A DNA stretch of 63,313 bases from Undibacterium hunanense (GCF_014284335.1 NZ_JACOGF010000022.1:1-63313); one strand, 5' to 3'. Counted from the stretch's first letter, positions 1-8,152 are shown. A program made the numbers and translations. Notes: a model not told the origin generated them from the letters alone.

Positions 1-406
1 GAGGCGAACTATAGCAAACTCTTCCCCCACTTTGCAAGTGCTTTGCGGGAATTATTTAGATTGTTTTTTGGCAGGCTGGCGTTGGGGTGGCGGTTTGTAG
101 GGTGCGCTCCGCGCACCGGCTCTTTGGTTGATCATGCCTTGTACATATGTAGATGCAATGGTGCGCATGGCGCACCCTACTATGCTTTGGCTCTGCGACT
201 CCACGGACGACACTGGGCTCCGGCCTGCGCAGGAGCGACGAGTCCGATGGGCTTCTATATTGATGGCATTTCGCTCATCGACCGAAACCCATCCCCATCC
301 CGACCTTCCCCTTGAAGGGGAAGGAGTTTGCACGGCTCTGCAAAATGCTGGCTTTGCTTCTCGAATGAGATGTGTTTTTTTAAAACTGCATAGATGCGAT
401 TTAATT
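1..406. other. Intergenic region with short dispersed-type repeats, no gene supported
   Basis: No convincing protein gene is seen on either strand: open frames here have no ribosome binding site and no recognisable product. The stretch holds an 84-bp repeat with 11-bp inverted ends (97-180, listed separately). It also holds a perfect 10-bp inverted repeat with a one-base loop at 304-324, of the CCTTCCCCTT/AAGGGGAAGG type common between genes in betaproteobacteria. It looks like accumulated intergenic repeat debris downstream of the enoyl-CoA hydratase gene. Confidence 0.5.
97..180. repeat. 84-bp element with 11-bp perfect terminal inverted repeats
   Basis: The left end GTAGGGTGCGC (97-107) is the exact reverse complement of the right end GCGCACCCTAC (170-180). 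Just inside the ends lie further short G/C-rich complementary stretches (GCGCACCGG, GGTGCGC). Elements with such ends are frequent intergenic repeats in proteobacteria, but no second copy was noticed in this window, so dispersal is inferred. Confidence 0.5.
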
Positions 407-442
407 TATAGAGGCGCGTCATACATATAACGCGCCTCTATA
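407..442 (-). terminator. Hairpin downstream of the enoyl-CoA hydratase gene
   Basis: A perfect 13-bp inverted repeat, TATAGAGGCGCGT (407-419) and ACGCGCCTCTATA (430-442), encloses a 10-base loop. It lies 25 bases beyond the stop codon of the minus-strand gene. The flank on the minus-strand side is A/T rich but has no long T run, so it may act as a transcript-end stabiliser rather than a strict Rho-independent terminator. Confidence 0.5.
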
Positions 443-467
443 TAGTCTCTATATAACTAAAGACAAA

Positions 468-1244
468 TTACTTATTCTTAAATACAGCCGGACGCTTCTC
501 CAAAAAGGCTTGCATGCCTTCTTTCTGGTCTTCAGTACCAAAGCTTGCCTGGAACAAACGGCGCTCATACTGTATACCTTCTGACAGCGTGGTTTCATAA
601 GCGCGGTTGACTGACTCTTTGGCCATCATGATGATGGGCAGGGACATGGAAGCAATCACATTCGCTGCAGCGAAAGCTTCTTCCATCAGCTTATCCAAAG
701 GTACGACGCGGGATACCAGGCCAGCACGCTCTGCCTCGACCACATCCATCATGCGTGCAGTCAGGCACATGTCCATGGCTTTGGATTTGGAGATCGCACG
801 TGGCAAACGTTGTGTGCCGCCAGCACCAGGCAAAGTGCCTAGCTTGATTTCTGGCTGGCCAAACTTGGCATTTTCAGCAGCGATGATGAAGTCACACATC
901 ATGGCGACTTCGCAACCACCGCCCAGAGCATAGCCGGCAACGGCAGCAATAACTGGCTTACGGATCTGGCGCATGGTTTCCCAGTTGCGGGTGATGTAGT
1001 CATCTTTATAGGCATCCATGAAACTATAGCCCACCATGGCGGCGATGTCAGCACCGGCGGCGAAGGCTTTTTCACTGCCTGTCAGGATGATGCAGTGGAT
1101 GTTTTCATCCTTGTCGAAAGCTTTCAATGCCAAACCCAGTTCATCCATGAGCTGATCGTTCAACGCATTCATGGCCTTGGGGCGATTCAGGGTGATCAAG
1201 CCGACTTTGTCGCGGGTTTCAGTCAAAATACATTCGTAAGTCAT
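468..1244 (-). CDS. Enoyl-CoA hydratase (crotonase family)
   Basis: Predicted to hydrate 2-enoyl-CoA to 3-hydroxyacyl-CoA in fatty-acid or related acyl-CoA breakdown, in the cytoplasm. The 258-residue product has the usual length of bacterial short-chain hydratases. It shows the crotonase oxyanion motif AFAAGADIAAM, the ALGGGCEVAMMCD segment and the PEIKLGTLPGAGGTQRLPR segment, which carries the two catalytic-type acidic positions of true hydratases. A longer frame starts 17 codons upstream, but the start at 1244 has an AGGAG ribosome binding site six bases away and begins MTYECIL, as expected for the family. It stands alone on the minus strand, with a hairpin downstream. Exact substrate is not readable from sequence. 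Confidence 0.93.
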   Translation of the reverse strand: MTYECILTETRDKVGLITLNRPKAMNALNDQLMDELGLALKAFDKDENIHCIILTGSEKAFAAGADIAAMVGYSFMDAYKDDYITRNWETMRQIRKPVIAAVAGYALGGGCEVAMMCDFIIAAENAKFGQPEIKLGTLPGAGGTQRLPRAISKSKAMDMCLTARMMDVVEAERAGLVSRVVPLDKLMEEAFAAANVIASMSLPIIMMAKESVNRAYETTLSEGIQYERRLFQASFGTEDQKEGMQAFLEKRPAVFKNK

Positions 1245-1384
1245 GGATGCTCCTGAGATATATTGTGTAGGGTATTGTGTAGGGATATGCAGCACAAATG
1301 CCGATAAGTGTATTGTAATGCGCCAAACAAGGGCTTGCTGTGAAGCAGGTACAATGCACCTAATTTATTTACGAGGTGAATGCG

Positions 1385-1537
1385 ATGTGGCTATTGGCAC
1401 TGGAAGCAGGCGTTGCGATGTTTATACTGATTTTTATCGTCTGGTGGACGATGTTTCAAGGCCGTGCGCCAGAAACACCGCCCAAAGAAGATAAAAAACC
1501 AGTCGAACAAACCCAGGACAGCGACAATCCGCAATAA
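1385..1537 (+). CDS. Small single-span membrane protein (50 residues), unknown function
   Basis: A 50-residue frame starts at ATG 1385 behind a good GAGGTG ribosome binding site at about six bases. It begins MWLLALEAGVAMFILIFIVW, a clear membrane segment, followed by a hydrophilic, charged tail rich in Pro, Glu, Lys and Gln ending DNPQ. The layout (short outer end, one span, soluble tail) is typical of small inner-membrane proteins. The gene is convergent with apaG, whose stop lies seven bases away. I do not recognise a named family. A real gene is supported by start-site quality and by the sharp hydrophobic/hydrophilic split. Confidence 0.7.
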   Translation: MWLLALEAGVAMFILIFIVWWTMFQGRAPETPPKEDKKPVEQTQDSDNPQ

Positions 1538-1543
1538 CCCGGA

Positions 1544-1918
1544 TTAATGCAGGGTACGCGGCAAGGATAAAACAAATTCGGGGATGTCTGCCTCAAAGCG
1601 GTGCGCGTCTTCTGCCACGCAGAAATAGCTGCCTTTCATGCTGCCCTGTGGCGTTTTCAGGGAACTGCCGCTGGTGTATTCAAAGCTTTGCCCCGGTGCC
1701 AGGAAAGGTTGATGGCCAACAACACCCAGGCCCTTGACTTCTTCTACATGGTTTTTGCTGTCAGTGATGATCCAGTGACGGGAAATCACCTGCGCTGCCA
1801 CGGTGCCGGTATTTTTGATGGTGATGGTGTAGGCAAAAACAAAATTGTTTTGCTCAGGATCGGACTGGTCTTTCAGATACTGTGTGGCCACCGATACACT
1901 TATTTCATACGCTGCCAT
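1544..1918 (-). CDS. apaG: ApaG domain protein
   Basis: ApaG is a small fibronectin-III-like protein; in enterobacteria its gene sits with the diadenosine tetraphosphatase gene apaH, and its loss affects cobalt/magnesium handling. Its biochemical role is not settled. The product here is 124 residues, the normal full length. It shows the conserved VFAYTITIKNTG strand, SRHWIITDSKNHVEEVKGLGVVGHQP and the PQGSMKGSYFCV signature near the C-terminus. It is divergent from rpe across about 100 bases, an arrangement seen in many Burkholderiales. Confidence 0.95.
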   Translation of the reverse strand: MAAYEISVSVATQYLKDQSDPEQNNFVFAYTITIKNTGTVAAQVISRHWIITDSKNHVEEVKGLGVVGHQPFLAPGQSFEYTSGSSLKTPQGSMKGSYFCVAEDAHRFEADIPEFVLSLPRTLH

Positions 1919-2021
1919 AATTTTCTTTCATGATGAATTGTGGTCATTGTGCCAGACCGGGGCAACAGCCGCTTGCCCTCACAAGGTAAAATAGCATATC
2001 TTTTTCAAGCACGATTCCATC

Positions 2022-2687
2022 ATGACTACTTTCCGTATTGCTCCCAGTATATTGTCTGCCGATTTCGCCCGTCTGGGAGAAGAAGTCCGCAATGTCGTCG
2101 CCGCTGGCGCTGACATGATCCATTTTGATGTCATGGACAATCACTATGTGCCTAATCTGACCATAGGCCCTATGGTGTGCGAAGCGATACGCCCGCATGT
2201 GCAGGTGCCTATCGATGTGCACCTGATGGTCAAACCGGTGGACCGTATCATCCCCGACTTTGCCAAGGCAGGCGCAAATATCATCACCTTCCATCCGGAA
2301 GCATCTGAACATATAGACCGCAGCCTGCAAACCATACGTGACCACGGCTGTAAGGCTGGCCTGGTATTCAACCCCGCCACGCCCTTGCATGTACTGGAAA
2401 ACGTCATCGACAAAATCGATATCGTTCTTATCATGTCGATCAACCCTGGTTTTGGTGGTCAGACATTTATCCCGCACACACTGAAGAAAATTGCGCAAGC
2501 ACGCAAAATCATTGATGAATCCGGCCGCGACATCATGCTGGAAGTGGATGGCGGCGTCAAAATCGAGAACATCGCAGAGATAGCCCGTGCCGGTGCCGAT
2601 ACCTTTGTTGCCGGTTCTGCCATTTTTGGCAAACCCGACTACAAAGCCATTATTGATGCCATGCGCGTTGAGTTGTCCAAGGTTTAA
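2022..2687 (+). CDS. rpe: Ribulose-phosphate 3-epimerase
   Basis: Interconverts ribulose 5-phosphate and xylulose 5-phosphate in the pentose phosphate pathway. The 221-residue TIM-barrel product shows the start APSILSADFARLG, the metal-site motif HFDVMDNHYVPNLTIG, DVHLMV, the SINPGFGGQTFI loop, the catalytic LEVDGGVKIENI segment and the phosphate-binding GSAIFG. All are full and undamaged. The start ATG follows GATTCCATC without a strong ribosome binding site. gph follows 66 bases downstream on the same strand and trpE behind that, the usual Burkholderiales order, so co-transcription with gph is likely. Confidence 0.97.
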   Translation: MTTFRIAPSILSADFARLGEEVRNVVAAGADMIHFDVMDNHYVPNLTIGPMVCEAIRPHVQVPIDVHLMVKPVDRIIPDFAKAGANIITFHPEASEHIDRSLQTIRDHGCKAGLVFNPATPLHVLENVIDKIDIVLIMSINPGFGGQTFIPHTLKKIAQARKIIDESGRDIMLEVDGGVKIENIAEIARAGADTFVAGSAIFGKPDYKAIIDAMRVELSKV

Positions 2688-2753
2688 TCTCCCAATTTCA
2701 TCTTCAGGCTTTTCGCCACACCAGGCGGAAAGCCTATATCTGATCGCCCAACC

Positions 2754-3437
2754 ATGTTCAGCCACATCAAAGCCGCCATCATTGATCTTGACGGCACCAT
2801 GATAGATACCGCGCCAGACTTTCTGGTCGCCATCAACCGCATGCGTGAGGACTTTACACTGGCACCGCTGACGCTGGATGTCATCAAGACCATGGTGGGC
2901 AAGGGTTCTGAAAATCTCATCCATAAAGTTTTATCCCAGGATTTTGATGCCGATGGCGTGGCAGCACGCTTTGATGAGGCTCTGGCTGCTTACCAGCGTC
3001 ATTACCTGGCTATCAATGGTGATCACAGTCAGCTTTACCCTGAGGTGCATGAAGGCTTGCAAGCCATGCGCGACCTGGGACTGCGTCTTGTCTGCGTCAC
3101 CAATAAACCACTGGCCTTTGCCTTGCCACTGATGCAAAAGAAGGAAATATTCCATTATTTTGAACAAGTCTATGGCGGCGACAGCTTTGCAAAAAAGAAA
3201 CCTGATCCCCTGCCCATGCTGGAAGCCTGCAAGGTTCTGGGTCTGCCACCATCACAAGTGCTGGCCATAGGCGACTCCAGCAATGATGCAATTGCTGCCC
3301 GTGCAGCAGGCTGCCCGGTCCTGACCGTGCCGTATGGATACAACCACGGCGAAGCTGTACAAAATATTCAAAGTGATGGTATAGTCGAAACCCTGTTGAT
3401 AGCAGCACAACTGCTGTTAGCGAAAAACTCTCATTGA
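2754..3437 (+). CDS. gph: Phosphoglycolate phosphatase (HAD superfamily)
   Basis: Removes phosphate from 2-phosphoglycolate, a toxic by-product of DNA repair or oxygenase reactions. The 227-residue product has the HAD motif I IDLDGTMIDTAPD with the nucleophile and general-acid aspartates. Motif II is VCVTNKP, motif III is the KKKPDPLPM lysine, and motif IV is IGDSSNDAIAARAAGC. The cap domain lies between motifs I and II. It sits between rpe and the trp leader. The TTGACT hexamer that could serve as a -35 box for the trp operon overlaps its last codons. Confidence 0.95.
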   Translation: MFSHIKAAIIDLDGTMIDTAPDFLVAINRMREDFTLAPLTLDVIKTMVGKGSENLIHKVLSQDFDADGVAARFDEALAAYQRHYLAINGDHSQLYPEVHEGLQAMRDLGLRLVCVTNKPLAFALPLMQKKEIFHYFEQVYGGDSFAKKKPDPLPMLEACKVLGLPPSQVLAIGDSSNDAIAARAAGCPVLTVPYGYNHGEAVQNIQSDGIVETLLIAAQLLLAKNSH

Positions 3438-3460
3438 CTTTCAAACCATTCACATAACGA

Positions 3461-3541
3461 ATGTTCATCGATAACAAACGTTCCATGATCACTCCAGGCA
3501 CTTTTGAGGCCTGGCTATGGCGACGCTGGCAATTCTGTTAA
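3461..3541 (+). CDS. trpL: Candidate trp operon leader peptide (Trp-rich, 26 residues)
   Basis: A 26-codon frame lies 170 bases upstream of trpE and contains the cluster WLWRRW (Trp at positions 18, 20 and 23) before a TAA stop. Three Trp codons in six is what an attenuator leader peptide needs to sense charged tRNA-Trp. A second in-frame ATG at 3485 would give an 18-residue version. Neither start has a strong ribosome binding site. The role is inferred from the Trp cluster and the position directly ahead of trpE; no classical U-tract terminator was identified after it. Confidence 0.55.
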   Translation: MFIDNKRSMITPGTFEAWLWRRWQFC

Positions 3542-3710
3542 ACCACGAATGCCGCGAGTGGCTGTGCACATCCCCAGCACATCTTCTTGCTTGTTATATC
3601 AATTTGTCTTACCCGTCCATACTCTCTTGAGCGAATTTGCGTGCGCTGCTGGCTGCTGTTGCAGACGCGTGCACAAGTTTCAGGAGCAGGCAGGCGGTTG
3701 AAAGAAAACC
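3542..3710 (+). promoter_or_regulatory. trpE 5' leader, possible attenuator region
   Basis: This 169-base stretch between the Trp-rich leader peptide and trpE contains several complementary segments. The self-complementary GTGCAC occurs twice, near 3561 and 3669, and the G/C-rich GTGCGCTGC can pair with GCAGACGCGTGC around 3640-3672. These could form alternative pairings. No run of T residues follows any stem, so if attenuation operates it may act by Rho or on translation. Evidence is weak and rests mostly on context. Confidence 0.3.
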
Positions 3711-5207
3711 ATGACCGAACTCGAATTCAAATCGTTGGCCGCGCAAGGCTACAACCGTATCCCCATGATTGCGGAAGCCTTCGCCGATCTGGAAACCCCG
3801 CTCACCCTGTATCTGAAACTCGCGCAAACCCAGAACGCTGGCAAGAATACCTTCCTGCTCGAATCCGTCGTGGGTGGCGAACGTTTTGGCCGCTATTCCT
3901 TCATAGGCCTGCCTGCCAATACCCTGGTACGCAGTTTTGGTGAAAAAGTCGAAGTCCTGAAAAACGGCCAGGTCATAGAAAGCCACAACATGAATCCGCT
4001 GGATTTCATTGCTGAATTCCAGTCCCGTTTCAAGGTTGCCCTGCGCCCTGGCCTGCCACGTTTCTGTGGTGGCCTGGCTGGCTACTTCGGCTACGATGCT
4101 GTACGTTATGTAGAAAAACGCCTGGCTGGCAAGGCACCGAAAGATGATCTGGGCTTGCCAGAAATCCAGTTATTGCTGACGGAAGAGCTGGCCGTTATCG
4201 ACAATGTATCCGGCAAACTCTACCTCATCGTGTATGCCGACCCGACCCAGCCGGAAGCCTGGTCCAAAGCCCGTCAACGCCTGAAAGACTTGCGCGCCAT
4301 GCTGCGCCGTAGCGTTGATGCGCCGGTCACATCGGCGTCTGTCCGCACAGAAGCTATACGCGACTTCGCCAAGGATGATTACCTGAAGGCCGTAGAAAAA
4401 GCCAAGGAATACATCATGGCAGGCGACCTCATGCAGGTGCAGGTGGGCCAGCGCATCAGAAAACCCTATGTCGATTCACCGCTGTCGCTGTACCGCGCCC
4501 TGCGTTCGCTGAACCCTTCGCCGTACATGTATTTCTATAATTTTGGCGACATGCAAATCATAGGTGCATCCCCAGAAATTCTGGTGCGCAATGAAAGCCT
4601 GAATGACGGCAGCAAAAAAGTCACCATACGTCCGCTGGCTGGCACCCGCCCACGCGGCACCACACCAGAACGCGATGCCGCACTGGCAAAAGAATTACTC
4701 GCAGACCCGAAAGAAATCGCCGAACACGTCATGCTGATAGACCTGGCCCGCAATGACATAGGCCGCATCGCCCAGACTGGCAGCGTCAAGGTCACCGACC
4801 AGATGGTCATCGAAAAATATTCGCACGTACAACACATCGTCTCGAATGTAGAAGGTGTCTTGCAAGCCAATTTGTCCAATCTTGATGTATTGAAAGCCAC
4901 CTTCCCGGCGGGCACATTGTCTGGTGCCCCCAAGGTCAGGGCAATGGAACTCATCGATGAACTCGAACCCGTCAAACGCGGCATTTATGGCGGTGCCTGC
5001 GGTTATCTGTCCTTCGGCGGCGAAATGGATCTGGCGATTGCGATACGCACCGGCGTCTTGAAAGACGGCATGTTGTACGTACAGGCAGCCGCCGGCGTAG
5101 TGGCTGATTCAGTACCAGAAATGGAATGGCAGGAAACCGAAAACAAGGCACGCGCAGTATTACGTGCGGCAGAACAAGTGCAAGATGGCCTGGATGGAGA
5201 GATTTGA
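3711..5207 (+). CDS. trpE: Anthranilate synthase component I
   Basis: Makes anthranilate from chorismate using ammonia delivered by TrpG; first committed step of tryptophan synthesis. The 498-residue product has the N-terminal regulatory segment with the LLES motif near residue 48, which binds tryptophan in feedback-inhibited enzymes. The C-terminal chorismate-binding domain includes GDLMQVQVGQR, SPEILVR, RPLAGTRPRG, MLIDLARNDIGR, the PAGTLSGAPKVRAMELIDELE catalytic block and GIYGGACGYL. Length and motifs match the stand-alone proteobacterial enzyme. Normally trpG follows directly; here a 139-residue reading frame with inverted-repeat flanks intervenes. Confidence 0.98.
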   Translation: MTELEFKSLAAQGYNRIPMIAEAFADLETPLTLYLKLAQTQNAGKNTFLLESVVGGERFGRYSFIGLPANTLVRSFGEKVEVLKNGQVIESHNMNPLDFIAEFQSRFKVALRPGLPRFCGGLAGYFGYDAVRYVEKRLAGKAPKDDLGLPEIQLLLTEELAVIDNVSGKLYLIVYADPTQPEAWSKARQRLKDLRAMLRRSVDAPVTSASVRTEAIRDFAKDDYLKAVEKAKEYIMAGDLMQVQVGQRIRKPYVDSPLSLYRALRSLNPSPYMYFYNFGDMQIIGASPEILVRNESLNDGSKKVTIRPLAGTRPRGTTPERDAALAKELLADPKEIAEHVMLIDLARNDIGRIAQTGSVKVTDQMVIEKYSHVQHIVSNVEGVLQANLSNLDVLKATFPAGTLSGAPKVRAMELIDELEPVKRGIYGGACGYLSFGGEMDLAIAIRTGVLKDGMLYVQAAAGVVADSVPEMEWQETENKARAVLRAAEQVQDGLDGEI

Positions 5208-5211
5208 TCAA

Positions 5212-5631
5212 ATGCCAGACCAAAAAACTCACCACAGAGGCACCGAGACACAGAGAAAAACAGAGAATGACTTATTGAGTGAACAAGTCATCGGTGCAGC
5301 AATAGAAGTGCACAAGCATCTGGGTCCGGGTCTTTTGGAGAGTGCGTATGAAAGCTGTCTTTGTCATGAACTGTATTTGCGCAAACTCAGTTTCAAACGC
5401 CAGGTTTGCCTGGACATAGAATACAAAGGTGTAAAAGTTGAGTCTGCTTATCGACTCGATCTAGTAGTAGAAGATAGTCTGGTTCTGGAACTGAAAGCGA
5501 TAGAGTCACTGCTCCCAGTTCATACAGCACAACTTCTTACCTACTTGCGCCTGACAGGTTATAAAACTGGATTACTTATTAATTTCATGGTGCCCGTATT
5601 AAAAAGCGGGATCAAAAGGGTTTCTCTGTGA
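5212..5631 (+). CDS. GxxExxY family protein inside the trp operon
   Basis: A 139-residue protein of the GxxExxY family, a small PD-(D/E)XK-nuclease-like group of unproven function. The core reads VIGAAIEVHKHLGPGLLESA with the name-giving G-x-x-E-x-x-Y, then CLDIEYKGV, YRLDLVVEDSLVLELKA (nuclease-like D...E-x-K) and LLTYLRLTGYKTGLLINF. The start chosen, ATG 5212, lies just past the trpE stop. The N-terminal residues THHRGTETQRKTE are encoded by the left inverted repeat, and the stop codon lies in the right one. It separates trpE from trpG without breaking either gene. Function is unknown. Confidence 0.85.
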   Translation: MPDQKTHHRGTETQRKTENDLLSEQVIGAAIEVHKHLGPGLLESAYESCLCHELYLRKLSFKRQVCLDIEYKGVKVESAYRLDLVVEDSLVLELKAIESLLPVHTAQLLTYLRLTGYKTGLLINFMVPVLKSGIKRVSL

Positions 5632-5661
5632 AACTCTGTGTCTCCGTGACTCTGTGTTGAG
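5228..5661. mobile_element. Cassette bounded by 41-bp imperfect inverted repeats
   Basis: The left repeat (5228-5268, CTCACCACAGAGGCACCGAG...) and the reverse complement of the right repeat (5621-5661) match at 33 of 41 positions without gaps. They enclose one gene of the GxxExxY family. Such CACAGAGGCAC-GAGACACAGAG repeats commonly accompany this family in distant bacteria (general knowledge, not checked here). No transposase is present and no target duplication is obvious, so the mode of movement is unknown. The insertion point is the trpE-trpG junction. Confidence 0.55.
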
Positions 5662-5672
5662 AGGTCTTACTT

Positions 5673-6245
5673 ATGTTACTGATGATAGACAACTACGATT
5701 CCTTCACCTACAACCTGGTGCAGTATTTTGCCGAGCTGGGTGAAGATGTACGTACCTACCGCAATGATGAAATTACGATAGAAGAAATTGAGGCGCTGAA
5801 GCCTGATCACATCTGCATTTCACCCGGCCCCTGCACTCCGGCAGAAGCAGGCGTTTCCATCGCCGTGATAGAACGCTTTGCTGGCAAAACGCCTATTCTC
5901 GGCGTCTGCCTTGGTCACCAGGCCATAGGTGCAGCCTTTGGTGGCAAGGTTATCCGCGCCAAGCAAGTCATGCATGGCAAGACTTCTGCCATTGCCCATA
6001 CTGGCGTCGGTGTCTTCAGGAATTTGCCCAGCCCTTACACAATTACCCGTTACCACTCGCTGGCAATAGAACGTGCCAGCCTGCCGGATTGCCTGGAAGT
6101 GACTGCATGGACAGATGACGGTGAAATCATGGGTGTGCGCCATAAGGAATTCAATCTCGAAGGCGTGCAATTCCACCCCGAATCCATCTTGTCCGAGCAT
6201 GGCCACGCCCTGCTGAAAAACTTTTTGACTGGAACAGCATCATGA
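5673..6245 (+). CDS. trpG: Anthranilate synthase component II (glutamine amidotransferase)
   Basis: Hydrolyses glutamine and passes ammonia to TrpE. The homologous PabA can serve folate synthesis, and in many betaproteobacteria one protein may do both. The 190-residue class I amidotransferase begins MLLMIDNYDSFTYNLVQYF and shows the oxyanion segment ISPGPCTP. The nucleophile Cys lies in GVCLGHQAIG, and the His-Glu pair lies in GVQFHPESIL. The start has a GAGAGG ribosome binding site. The stop overlaps the trpD start by four bases (ATGA), indicating translational coupling. Confidence 0.97.
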   Translation: MLLMIDNYDSFTYNLVQYFAELGEDVRTYRNDEITIEEIEALKPDHICISPGPCTPAEAGVSIAVIERFAGKTPILGVCLGHQAIGAAFGGKVIRAKQVMHGKTSAIAHTGVGVFRNLPSPYTITRYHSLAIERASLPDCLEVTAWTDDGEIMGVRHKEFNLEGVQFHPESILSEHGHALLKNFLTGTAS

Positions 6246-7273
6246 CCATTTCTCAACAAGAAGCACTGACACGCCTGATAGAACACCGTGAAATTTTTCA
6301 CGATGAAATGCTGTTCCTGTTCCGCAAACTGATGGGTGGCGAAATGTCGCCAGTCATGATCACCGCGCTGACCATGGGCCTGCGCGTCAAGAAAGAAAGC
6401 ATAGGCGAGATCACCGCAGCAGCTCAAGTGATGCGTGAATTTTCGACCAAGGTGCCGCTGGCAAATACCACCAACATGATCGACATCGTTGGTACGGGTG
6501 GCGATGGTGCGCATACCTTCAATATCTCTACCGCATCAATGTTTGTTACTGCTGCTGCCGGTGCGCGTGTTGCCAAGCATGGTGGCCGCAGTGTGTCTTC
6601 ATCATCAGGCAGTGCTGATGTGCTGGAATCTCTGGGCGCGAACATCAATCTCAAGCCTGAACAGATCGCCCAGTCGATTGCACAAACCGGCATAGGCTTC
6701 ATGTTTGCACCGAATCACCACGCAGCGATGAAACATGCAGCACCCGTACGACGTGAACTGGGTGTACGTACCATCTTCAATATCCTGGGGCCATTGACCA
6801 ATCCCGCTGGCGCGCCGAATATTTTGATGGGTGTGTTTCACCCTGATCTGGTAGGTATACAAATCCGCGTCCTGCAACGCCTTGGGGCACAACATGCGCT
6901 GGTGGTATGGGGGCGTGACAATATGGATGAAGTTTCGCTCGGGGCACCAACCATGGTGGGCGAGCTGGTGAATGGCGAGATTCGCGAATACGATATCCAC
7001 CCTGAAGACTTTGGCTTGCAAATGGTGTCCAACCGTAATCTGCGTGTGTCCGGTGCGGATGAATCAAAAGCAAAGATACTCGAAGTGATGAGTAATGTGC
7101 CCGGTGCAGCTACCGACATCGTTGCCCTGAACGCGGGTGCAGCCTTGTACGGAGCAGGTATCGCAACCTCAATAGCAGATGGTGTCAAACTGGCCCAGTC
7201 AGCTATCGCATCCGGTGCCGCCAAAGCAAAGCTGGAACAGTTTATTGAAGTCACCCAGCAATTAGGGAAGTAA
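6242..7273 (+). CDS. trpD: Anthranilate phosphoribosyltransferase
   Basis: Transfers phosphoribose from PRPP to anthranilate. The 343-residue product has the N-terminal helical domain, then the PRPP-binding loop DIVGTGGDGAHTFNIST. The conserved KHGGRSVSSSSGSADVLE block follows, then FMFAPNHHAAMKHAAPVRREL and the ILGPLTNPAGA motif. All diagnostic elements of a functional enzyme are present. It starts inside the trpG stop and ends four bases before trpC. Confidence 0.97.
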   Translation: MTISQQEALTRLIEHREIFHDEMLFLFRKLMGGEMSPVMITALTMGLRVKKESIGEITAAAQVMREFSTKVPLANTTNMIDIVGTGGDGAHTFNISTASMFVTAAAGARVAKHGGRSVSSSSGSADVLESLGANINLKPEQIAQSIAQTGIGFMFAPNHHAAMKHAAPVRRELGVRTIFNILGPLTNPAGAPNILMGVFHPDLVGIQIRVLQRLGAQHALVVWGRDNMDEVSLGAPTMVGELVNGEIREYDIHPEDFGLQMVSNRNLRVSGADESKAKILEVMSNVPGAATDIVALNAGAALYGAGIATSIADGVKLAQSAIASGAAKAKLEQFIEVTQQLGK

Positions 7274-7277
7274 GCCC

Positions 7278-8078
7278 ATGTCTGACATCTTGAATAAAAT
7301 CCTGGCAGTAAAAGCTGATGAAGTGGCTGCCGCCAGGAAATACCAGTCCTTCGCCAGTCTGCGTGCAGAAGTTGAATCGAACAAGGAGGCACATGCAGAC
7401 CTGCGTGATTTTGAAGCTGGTTTGCGTGGCAAAATTGCGGCAGGTAAGGCAGCGGTGATTGCCGAAGTAAAAAAAGCCTCCCCTTCTAAGGGCGTGTTAC
7501 GTCCCGACTTTAAACCTGCTGAGATTGCGCAAAGCTATGCAGAGCATGGCGCTGCCTGTTTGTCGGTGCTGACAGATGTGCAATTCTTCCAGGGCGCGCC
7601 GGAATACCTGCAACAGGCACGTGCTGCCTGTACCCTGCCAGCATTGCGCAAGGATTTCATGATCGATACTTACCAGGTTTATCAGGCCAGGCATTGGGGG
7701 GCGGATTGTATCTTGCTCATCGTCTCGGCATTGGATCACGGTCTGATGGCCGACCTGGAAGCCTGTGCGCATGAATTGGGCATGGGTGTGCTGGTGGAAG
7801 TGCACGATGGGGAAGAACTGGAAGCGGCCCTGAAATTGAAGACCGCCATGCTGGGTATTAATAACCGCAACCTGCGCACGTTTGAAGTATCGCTGGATAC
7901 AACCATAGGCTTGCTGTCACGTATTACACCAGACAAACTGGTGATTACCGAATCTGGCATCATGTCAGCCGCCGATGTCACCCGCATGCGTGAAGCAAAT
8001 GTGCATGGCTTCCTGGTGGGTGAAGCTTTCATGCGGGCTGAGAACCCGGGGGAAGAACTGGCGAAGGTATTTGGCTGA
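7278..8078 (+). CDS. trpC: Indole-3-glycerol phosphate synthase
   Basis: Closes the indole ring from carboxyphenylaminodeoxyribulose phosphate. The 266-residue TIM-barrel protein has the characteristic start DILNKILAVKADEVAAAR. It also has VIAEVKKASPSKGVLRPDF with the catalytic lysine, CLSVLTD, LRKDFMIDTYQVYQAR, LVEVHDGEELEAAL, LGINNRNLRTFEV and ITESGIMSAADV. It is monofunctional (no TrpF fusion). It is the last gene of the operon; a strong hairpin follows. Confidence 0.97.
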   Translation: MSDILNKILAVKADEVAAARKYQSFASLRAEVESNKEAHADLRDFEAGLRGKIAAGKAAVIAEVKKASPSKGVLRPDFKPAEIAQSYAEHGAACLSVLTDVQFFQGAPEYLQQARAACTLPALRKDFMIDTYQVYQARHWGADCILLIVSALDHGLMADLEACAHELGMGVLVEVHDGEELEAALKLKTAMLGINNRNLRTFEVSLDTTIGLLSRITPDKLVITESGIMSAADVTRMREANVHGFLVGEAFMRAENPGEELAKVFG

Positions 8079-8116
8079 TTTGCTGTTTTTCAAACACTCT
8101 CTTCCAGGGAGCACAT

Positions 8117-8152
8117 CAGGGGTTTTGCAAATTAAGTTTTGCGAAACCCCTG
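8117..8152. terminator. Bidirectional terminator between trpC and the convergent gene
   Basis: CAGGGGTTTTGCAAA (8117-8131) pairs with TTTGCGAAACCCCTG (8138-8152) with one mismatch across a short loop. It lies between trpC and the stop codon of the convergent minus-strand gene, which begins at the next base, so it can end transcripts from both sides. The A/T content at the loop side gives the stem its tail on each strand. Confidence 0.6.

Noticed and set aside
1944..2924. 326-codon open frame on the minus strand
   Set aside because: It is exactly antisense to rpe and gph, has no ribosome binding site, and encodes a His/Cys/Arg-rich sequence typical of a codon-bias shadow.
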